From NCBI RefSeq assembly GCF_029714285.1, contig NZ_CP121664.1:310001-374000 (forward strand): a stretch of DNA of 64,000 nt, read 5' to 3'. The stretch is from Rhizobium sp. CB3090. GTDB lineage: Bacteria; Pseudomonadota; Alphaproteobacteria; Rhizobiales; Rhizobiaceae. The position numbers were made by a program, and so were the translations under genes. The notes beneath the pieces were generated by a model that was not told where the DNA came from, searched no databases, and worked only from the letters and a program-made list of their open reading frames with translations. Below, one piece after another: positions 58,875 through 64,000 of this stretch (positions are counted from its first letter, which is position 1; each line of letters opens with the position of its first letter).

Positions 58875-59075
58875 TCAATGTTCAGTGCAGTTGATCGAGA
58901 TAGGTTTGGTATTCCAGCAGCCCGGCCAGTCTGGCCGGCGGACTGCGATTTCGGCTGCCCCTTGCACGGGTAGCGCCCGTATCTCTGTTCGAATAGCCTC
59001 TTCACGGAGCTGCGCAGCCAGGATCTTTAGGGTATCTGCTGTGTGCACGTATCCCGAGGTTTGGTGGTCCGTCAT
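58875..59075 (-). CDS. Candidate RiPP precursor peptide, 66 residues
   Basis: A small frame on the same strand, 234 bp upstream of the PqqD-like gene, has a clear AGGAG ribosome binding site 8 bases before ATG. The first ~45 residues are helical and charged (ILAAQLREEAIRTEIRALPV), like a leader. The last ~20 (PDWPGCWNTKPISINCTEH) contain two Trp, two Cys, two Pro and Asn/Thr, unusual for a random frame and rich in residues that radical-SAM/SPASM enzymes cross-link. No family recognised. The 234-bp gap is the main reason for caution. Confidence 0.45.
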   Translation of the reverse strand: MTDHQTSGYVHTADTLKILAAQLREEAIRTEIRALPVQGAAEIAVRRPDWPGCWNTKPISINCTEH

Positions 59076-59493
59076 TAGTCAGTCTCCTGAGTTGAAGTGT
59101 GCCAAAAAGTTTACAAAAAACGGGAAGCAAGCGTCATGCCGCGTCGGCCGCAAGTGCGGCTCCACGCCGTGAATGTCCGGCATTTGCTCACCTTTTTTCA
59201 AGTGGGTACACTGGCATCCTTATATGTCGGAGTTTCGGATTGTTCGACCGGGGTAGAATTTGTCGGATGGGCGACAGCTTTGTCTGATCGAGTCTTATCG
59301 AGATCTCGGGGACGTATGAGCAGGCCCCGGCGAGACGGGCCGGTACGATCATGGCCTGGAGAAGGCACCCCACCAAACAAAAGCTCACGCTGCCGCCCGA
59401 TGACCTGTGATTAGGCATGGAATAAGGAGGCTGACTCAGTCTCGCTGATATTTTGGATTCGACTGGCCTTGTTCTCGAAGGAGAAACAGCACC
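59076..59493. other. Region upstream of the cassette, no gene recognised
   Basis: About 420 bp before the possible precursor (reading leftwards) and the ISL3 remnant (reading rightwards). It should contain the cassette's promoter. I see no clear -35/-10 or operator dyad. Confidence 0.4.
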
Positions 59494-59840
59494 ATGCGAG
59501 CCCAGTTTCGGATTTCTGATCTCGTCCCTGCCGAGTTAAATGTGGGGGCAGTGCATGATGGTGCCGACGCGATCGCCATTAATCATCAGTTGCTCAAAAT
59601 GCGAAGGAACGCGGGAATCGGTGGCAGTGTAGACACCGGAAATGCGCGCGACGAACCTTCACCGACTGGTTGCCCGAGGTTGCTTCACCTTACATGCGAC
59701 GAACTGAACGGATGGCTGAGATGTAGGCTTGATTGGCCACAAGATAGGCGGTCGCCCGGGTGAATACTTGATGCATCGGCTCCGCATGCCGGTCAGCGAC
59801 GACACGATCTTGCGGACATTGAAGCGCACCAAGTCCTGTT
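59494..59840 (+). pseudogene. ISL3-family transposase remnant
   Basis: Pieces of an ISL3 transposase in several frames: the N-terminus FRISDLVPAELNVGAVHDGADAI, then RRTFTDWLPEVASPYMRRTERMAEM, then GLIGHKIGGRPGEYLMHRLRMPVSDDTILRTLKR. The zinc-binding segment and the DDE part are missing. With the IS6 remnant it brackets the radical-SAM cassette. Confidence 0.8.
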
Positions 59841-59873
59841 GGGAGGCCCTTTACCGCACGGTATTGCTTTCCC

Positions 59874-60623
59874 TCAGCTCAACAGCAGCTTGGTGCCGGA
59901 CACCAATAGCACGGCCGCGAGGATGAACCTGAGGGTGCACTCGGAGAGGTACCGGCTACCTACAAGACCGCCAGCGACGCCACCTATGCCGACCGCGAGT
60001 AGCCACAGCGGGAGTGCCGAGGGAATAGACTTGATCGAGGCATAGGTGCCAGCGAGAGCTGCCGCCGAGTTCAGCAGATTGCATGCGGCGGTAATGGCGG
60101 CGGTACGCCGGGCGCTAACCCAGTTCAGTGCGAGGATGATCGGCGCGAGGAAGATGCCTCCACCTGTTCCTGTCGTTCCCGAGACGAAGCCGATCACCGC
60201 CCCCGTCAGCAGAGCGGGCAGGAAGGGAGGAGCCTCGGCGGCTTGGACTGCAACCTTTTTCGTTATTGCCGAGCAAATCATCTGTACGCCCGACAGGATC
60301 AGAATGATTCCGACGAGGGGATAATAGACATGTATCGGTAACTGCACCGATCCGCCGAGCAGCGAGAACGGAAATCCGAGCACGGCGAACGGATAGAAGG
60401 TCCGCCAGGAGAACAGCCCCGAACGACAGAACTGGACGGTCCCAATCGCGGCGACGAGCAGGTTCATGGCGAGTGCCGTGGGCTTCATCACCGTCGGCGC
60501 GAGCCCGTATAGTCCCATAGCCGCCAGATATCCCGACGCTCCGGCCTGGCCGACCACTGCATAGAGCGCCGCGACAATGAGGAATAGCACGGCGAGCGAT
60601 GTGGCTTCGTCAAAGGCAGTCAA
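59874..60623 (-). CDS. TauE/SafE-family anion exporter
   Basis: This 249-residue membrane protein has about eight helices and two copies of the family motif: VGQAGASGYLAAMGLYG in the first half and VSGTTGTGGGIFLAPIILA in the second. The start is TTG 60623. The upstream open frame to 60965 belongs to a helicase remnant, not to this gene. The family transports sulfite, sulfoacetate and similar organic anions across the inner membrane. Confidence 0.82.
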   Translation of the reverse strand: MTAFDEATSLAVLFLIVAALYAVVGQAGASGYLAAMGLYGLAPTVMKPTALAMNLLVAAIGTVQFCRSGLFSWRTFYPFAVLGFPFSLLGGSVQLPIHVYYPLVGIILILSGVQMICSAITKKVAVQAAEAPPFLPALLTGAVIGFVSGTTGTGGGIFLAPIILALNWVSARRTAAITAACNLLNSAAALAGTYASIKSIPSALPLWLLAVGIGGVAGGLVGSRYLSECTLRFILAAVLLVSGTKLLLS

Positions 60624-60999
60624 GTTCCATAGCCTCGTGATAGGTGAGGGAAGGATGGACCAGGTGCGTTGCAAGCGCAGGACCAATGCCTGCGACCTTG
60701 TCAGCGATGTTGGCTGCATCGAGATGATCTCGTTGATGTATCCCGGATCGCCGACACGCACTACGGTTTCTATGTTGCGAGTGATCACCGAGTGCATGGT
60801 GGGAGCCAGCAACTTCGAAGAGACGACAGGAATGAGCACTCGTTTGGATGCCCATCCCTGAGCCTTGTGCACGCTTCGCCCAGCCGTGAATGAGCTTCTC
60901 AAGGTCGGCGGTAGTGATCGCGTCTTCAGCGCCGTCGTCGAACCGCACCAAGGCACCTTTGGCATGAGGCTTCGTGACGATGCCCAGAGAGCCGTTCAT
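60624..60999 (-). pseudogene. RecD-like helicase, C-terminal remnant
   Basis: NGSLGIVTKPHAKGALVRFDDG and LEKLIHGWA in one frame are followed, after a shift near 60880, by SVHKAQGWASKRVLIPVVSSKLL and ITRNIETVVRVGDPGYINEII. These are motifs V and VI of RecD2/UvrD-type helicases. The ATPase N-terminus is absent, and the upstream bases to about 61150 hold only traces. The remnant reads into the TauE frame, giving a misleading long open frame. Confidence 0.75.
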
Positions 61000-61227
61000 G
61001 AACCCCGCGCAGATTGAATCCCCCCAACCTTGTCCGCCTCGACCATGGCGACGCGGAGAGCGATCTTGGAGCCGATGGATACCTGGGTGCGTGGGAATTC
61101 AGCCCGAGCGAAATAGCCGATGCAATTGCCCAGAGAGTTCAGTTTCTCTAGCCGGCAGATCCGTCGCCTTCAATTTGTCCATCATCAGAATCCGCGCGTC
61201 GATATGGAGTGGGTATCAACGCGTGCT

Positions 61228-62223
61228 TTATAGCGCCACACGCCGATTCTTCTCATAGCTGCGCCCGAGATCGTATTTCGGCAGGACGCCAAAAGCAGCA
61301 CGGTATTCCTGAGAGAAGCGGCCCTGATGTATAAACCCCCAGCGGCGCGCGATTTCACTGACCATCGCAGACGGCGTCGCCGTCAACAAATCTTGGCGTG
61401 CGCCATCAAGACGGAGCTGCCTTAGGTAAGCCATTGGGGTGACATTCAAAAATCGTCGAAAATTGATCTGCAGCGCCCGCACGCTGACACCCGCTGCCGC
61501 TGCCATATCCGTGATCGTGATCGGCATTGCGATATGTGCTCTCGCAAACTCCAGCGCTCTTCGAAGCTGGCGAGGGGCTATTGTCTGCACCCGCGATCCG
61601 GTGTCAGAAAGCGTATGGGGCAGATTCTGCACCATCAGCAGACAGAACATCTCTTGGAAGCTGGTCAGGGCAATGGGAGAAATCTCTAGGTTTTGATCGG
61701 CGCAAATCTCATCTCGGAAGAACCGCATGAGCTTGAAAAGATGCGCCGCCGGTCCCGCCGTCAGGTCCTGCAGGGGAACGAATTCGAAATCGACAGGCGG
61801 CAGACGTTCGAAGGTGCTGGTCAGGGCCGCGTGTACCGCGCTCCTCGGGACGCAGAATCCTTCGGCAACGGAGCCTGCGTGAATATTCACCGCGGAATAG
61901 CGGTCGGCCGTCGTCAGCAGTCCCGTGCAGGGCGTGATAGCATGCCTTATGCCGCCTGTTGCCAGATCGTAGCAGGTTCCATGCTCGAGGAAAAACATGA
62001 AGTCATCATTCTCGATCGTGACGGAAAAGGCGCGGTCCGTTGAGCTTGCCCCCACCCAGCCCACCAGCTCGCCAGCGCCATGAACACCGAATGAGAAGAG
62101 ACCGCGGCTGTCGGTACTGAGAGGCCGATAGAAATTGTCCTGCTTTTCACCGTTAAGCCATTCGGACACTTCGCCGGTTGTGAGTGCCGTCGCCTCGAGT
62201 TTAAGCGTCAAAATTTCGGTCAA
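61228..62223 (-). CDS. AraC-family transcriptional regulator
   Basis: This 331-residue protein has an N-terminal ligand or dimer domain (1-215) and a C-terminal pair of helix-turn-helices (about 225-325): MPITITDMAAAAGVSVRALQINFRRFLNVTPMAYLRQLRL, then VSEIARRWGFIHQGRFSQEYRAAFG. The N-terminus lacks the cupin pattern of AraC itself and resembles AraC regulators of aromatic or amine catabolism. The target genes are not evident from the neighbourhood. Confidence 0.88.
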   Translation of the reverse strand: MTEILTLKLEATALTTGEVSEWLNGEKQDNFYRPLSTDSRGLFSFGVHGAGELVGWVGASSTDRAFSVTIENDDFMFFLEHGTCYDLATGGIRHAITPCTGLLTTADRYSAVNIHAGSVAEGFCVPRSAVHAALTSTFERLPPVDFEFVPLQDLTAGPAAHLFKLMRFFRDEICADQNLEISPIALTSFQEMFCLLMVQNLPHTLSDTGSRVQTIAPRQLRRALEFARAHIAMPITITDMAAAAGVSVRALQINFRRFLNVTPMAYLRQLRLDGARQDLLTATPSAMVSEIARRWGFIHQGRFSQEYRAAFGVLPKYDLGRSYEKNRRVAL

Positions 62224-62840
62224 CTTGCCCTACCCAATCACTGTTTTTTGTCGCGCGCGCTCGCAGTGACGGCAAACAACTGGCCCCCTGTCAGCTACTA
62301 ACGAAAAATTGATTGACCTCAAATAGCCTTTTCTGGCTATTTCGCTCATGTCTTCTTCATCGGACGAAGCGATTTGACCTTTGAGCAAATTCGCCGCTCA
62401 TGGCGCTATCAAGACGCGTATCAGTGTTTCGATGCGGTCCGTCTTTGCTCGGGGATTAACAGCGAGGCATGGCAATGGATGTAGCTTCCACAATATGGCG
62501 CTCGATCCAAGTTCCTTGCCGAGCAATCGCCCCAGCCAAATATCAAGTCCGCTTCCTCAATCACCGCCGGCGGATAGAGCCTGCCTTATGCCGCTCACCT
62601 TTCTGGCGAGGGGCCGCAAAGTATGAGAACCAAGGCGATGTCTCTCCCAGTCGTATGGCGACACTTTCGCTCCTACGAACAGCGGTACGATCCTGCTCGC
62701 CGTTCATCGCGGGGATCGAACATCCATTGCGCTAGATCGCGCTGCTGCGCTTTTGAAGGATGATATCATGCCCTCTACATGCTGCACGGCTCTATAACGG
62801 CTTCTGGTGCACGCGCGACCGCAGCCTGCTAAGTCAGCCT
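62224..62840. other. No gene recognised
   Basis: About 600 bp upstream of the AraC-type gene. It presumably includes that gene's promoter. Short frames without motifs. Confidence 0.4.
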
Positions 62841-62849
62841 AGCGCCGAT

Positions 62850-63200
62850 GCCGCCAAAGTGCGGATGTATGAATTGTTTGGAAACGACTTGCAAAGCGTG
62901 GGGCCTTCTTTCGGATATAACCTCCCACTCTACGTGTGGTGCGCGGAAGTCTTAAAGGATTTTTTAGCTCGCCGTGCGCCCCTACCGAACCTTCAGTTGG
63001 ATCGGAGCCGTTATCAGGGGGAGATGTTGCTTATCGCAGCAGGGAACGATGTCATATTCTCTCCGGCGATGGGCAAAGCTATCGTTTCAGCCTATCCCAA
63101 AGCACGATTCTTATTGGTTCGAGGTGGCCACCGGCTGGATCTGATCACGGGTACCACCGTTCCGTTCGCCGAGCGTACTTTTTGCATGGCCTCCGCGCGC
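62850..63200 (+). pseudogene. Alpha/beta-hydrolase C-terminal remnant
   Basis: The plus-strand frame reads FGYNLPLYVWCAEVLKDFLARR, then RYQGEMLLIAAGNDVIFSPA and AIVSAYPKARFLLVRGGHRLD. The Asp and His have the spacing of the last two catalytic residues of alpha/beta hydrolases. The nucleophile part is absent upstream. The frame then runs into unrelated sequence to 63368. Confidence 0.4.
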
Positions 63201-63368
63201 ATGACACAACCGTGCTCCTGGACTTCCCCCGTCAGCCAGCCGGCGTTCGCCGGAGTGAAAGAGCAACGGAGCCGAGCGCATGTCTGGCGTGACCCGTTTG
63301 CCGAGCCAGCCGAATTTTCCAGCACGCTGTCGGTTCGACGGTCCTCGCAACTCCCACCGCCTTCATGA

Positions 63369-63656
63369 AAGCGGAGCGCAAGGAGTGGGGCAGTCGGTCC
63401 CGCTTCCCCTTCGGGCCACTTTGTTGAAGCTCCTGCGGCTGCTCCCGGTTCCGCTCCTTGCGCGTCGAGAATTCCCGAAATCCCGGCCTGCGGCCGGCGC
63501 TGTGCTGATTTCTCTGATACTCTCCATTTTTGCAGTATTGTGCCTGCCGACCACAAGTCGGGGTAGGCTTGTGACTGCTGCCCGCAACTGCCACATCTTG
63601 ATTCTGCTCCATGCGGATTGAATGTGGTTGCGTAACCACGAAATTGGAGGCTCGCC
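63369..63656. other. Intergenic before the toxin-antitoxin pair
   Basis: No recognised gene. A GGAGG site lies immediately before the antitoxin start. Confidence 0.4.
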
Positions 63657-63911
63657 ATGACCGTCACCACGCTTTCAGGACGAGAACTCAATCAGGATCT
63701 TGGCCGCGCAAAGCGCGCCACCAAGGATGGGCCTGTGATCATCACCGAGAGGGGACGGCCTGCGCATGTTCTCCTGTCGTTCGACGAGTATAAGCAGCTT
63801 ACGGGCAAAATGCGGACGCTCGGCGACATGCTGGCGCCGGCGGGGGCCGAAGACATCGATTTGCCGCTCCCGCAACGCACGGAACACACCCAACCGGTCG
63901 ACCTGTCCTGA
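63657..63911 (+). CDS. Phd/YefM-family antitoxin
   Basis: This 84-residue protein has an N-terminal DNA-binding domain (TVTTLSGRELNQDLGRAKRATKDGPVIITERGRPAHVLLSFDEYKQL) and a short acidic tail that would wrap the toxin. It overlaps the toxin gene by one base (TGATG), as usual for such operons. Confidence 0.9.
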   Translation: MTVTTLSGRELNQDLGRAKRATKDGPVIITERGRPAHVLLSFDEYKQLTGKMRTLGDMLAPAGAEDIDLPLPQRTEHTQPVDLS

Positions 63912-64000
63912 TGCTATTGCTCGATACCAATGTCGTATCCGAACTGCGCAAGGTTGCAAGCGGCAAGGGTGATCCCAATGTCGCGGTCTGGAACGAAACC
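63911..64000 (+). CDS. VapC-type PIN-domain toxin, truncated by the window
   Basis: The first 30 residues are visible: LLLDTNVVSELRK, with the first PIN-domain acidic residue in DTN, then GDPNVAVWNE. PIN toxins are Mg-dependent ribonucleases controlled by the upstream antitoxin. The rest lies outside the window. Confidence 0.88.
   Translation, partial: MLLLDTNVVSELRKVASGKGDPNVAVWNET

Overview
The window looks like an accessory replicon (large plasmid or genomic island) of a member of the Rhizobiaceae such as Rhizobium or Ensifer/Sinorhizobium. The reasons are the high-GC alphaproteobacterial coding style, the ectoine-type eut/doe genes, a UPF0262 protein, rhizobial IS66/IS256/IS21 elements, and many broken duplicates of housekeeping genes. 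This placement is inferred from gene content alone.

Region 1 (1-24 kb) is catabolic. It opens with a truncated PotB-PotC-like fused permease. An RpiR-type regulator then reads away from an aminotransferase and a carboxymuconolactone-decarboxylase-like gene. Next come a polar amino acid ABC transporter (binding protein, permease, ATPase) and a dimethylformamidase-beta-like protein. These are followed by an ectoine/hydroxyectoine-type set: two M24 creatinase-fold hydrolases, an AsnC regulator, an M20 amidohydrolase, eutB (frameshifted), eutC (internally deleted), an Asp/Glu racemase-like protein, and a DoeD/DoeC-like aminotransferase and aldehyde dehydrogenase. The region ends with a CoA transferase pair, a thiolase reduced to its two ends, and a glutamate dehydrogenase. 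A near-identical 18-bp dyad lies before both the aminotransferase and the ABC transporter and is a good candidate for the RpiR operator.

Region 2 (24-34.7 kb) is a scar zone. It holds a frameshifted succinate-semialdehyde dehydrogenase, a citrate synthase C-terminal fragment, an MFS exporter, and a DUF262-DUF1524 (GmrSD-like) gene cut in two by a complete IS66 element with a perfect 8-bp target duplication.

Region 3 (34-46 kb) carries two unusual modules facing each other. The first is a His-Xaa-Ser radical-SAM operon (hxsD-B-C-A) followed by a secreted ClpP-fold protein gene that is interrupted by a complete IS256 element. The second is a TerY-P type triad (von Willebrand factor A protein, PP2C phosphatase, kinase) with an SH3-domain protein.

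Region 4 (46-64 kb) is a mosaic of mobile-element remnants (IS30, IS21, IS6, ISL3) and cargo genes: a DEDDh exonuclease, an MFS exporter, a PEP-mutase remnant, HipBA, a TauE/SafE permease, an AraC regulator and a Phd/VapC-type pair. Between the IS6 and ISL3 remnants sits a compact three-gene cassette: a possible 66-residue precursor peptide, a PqqD-like recognition protein and a radical-SAM/SPASM enzyme. This looks like an undescribed RiPP-type peptide modification system and is the most interesting object in the window, along with the Hxs operon and its protease-like neighbour.
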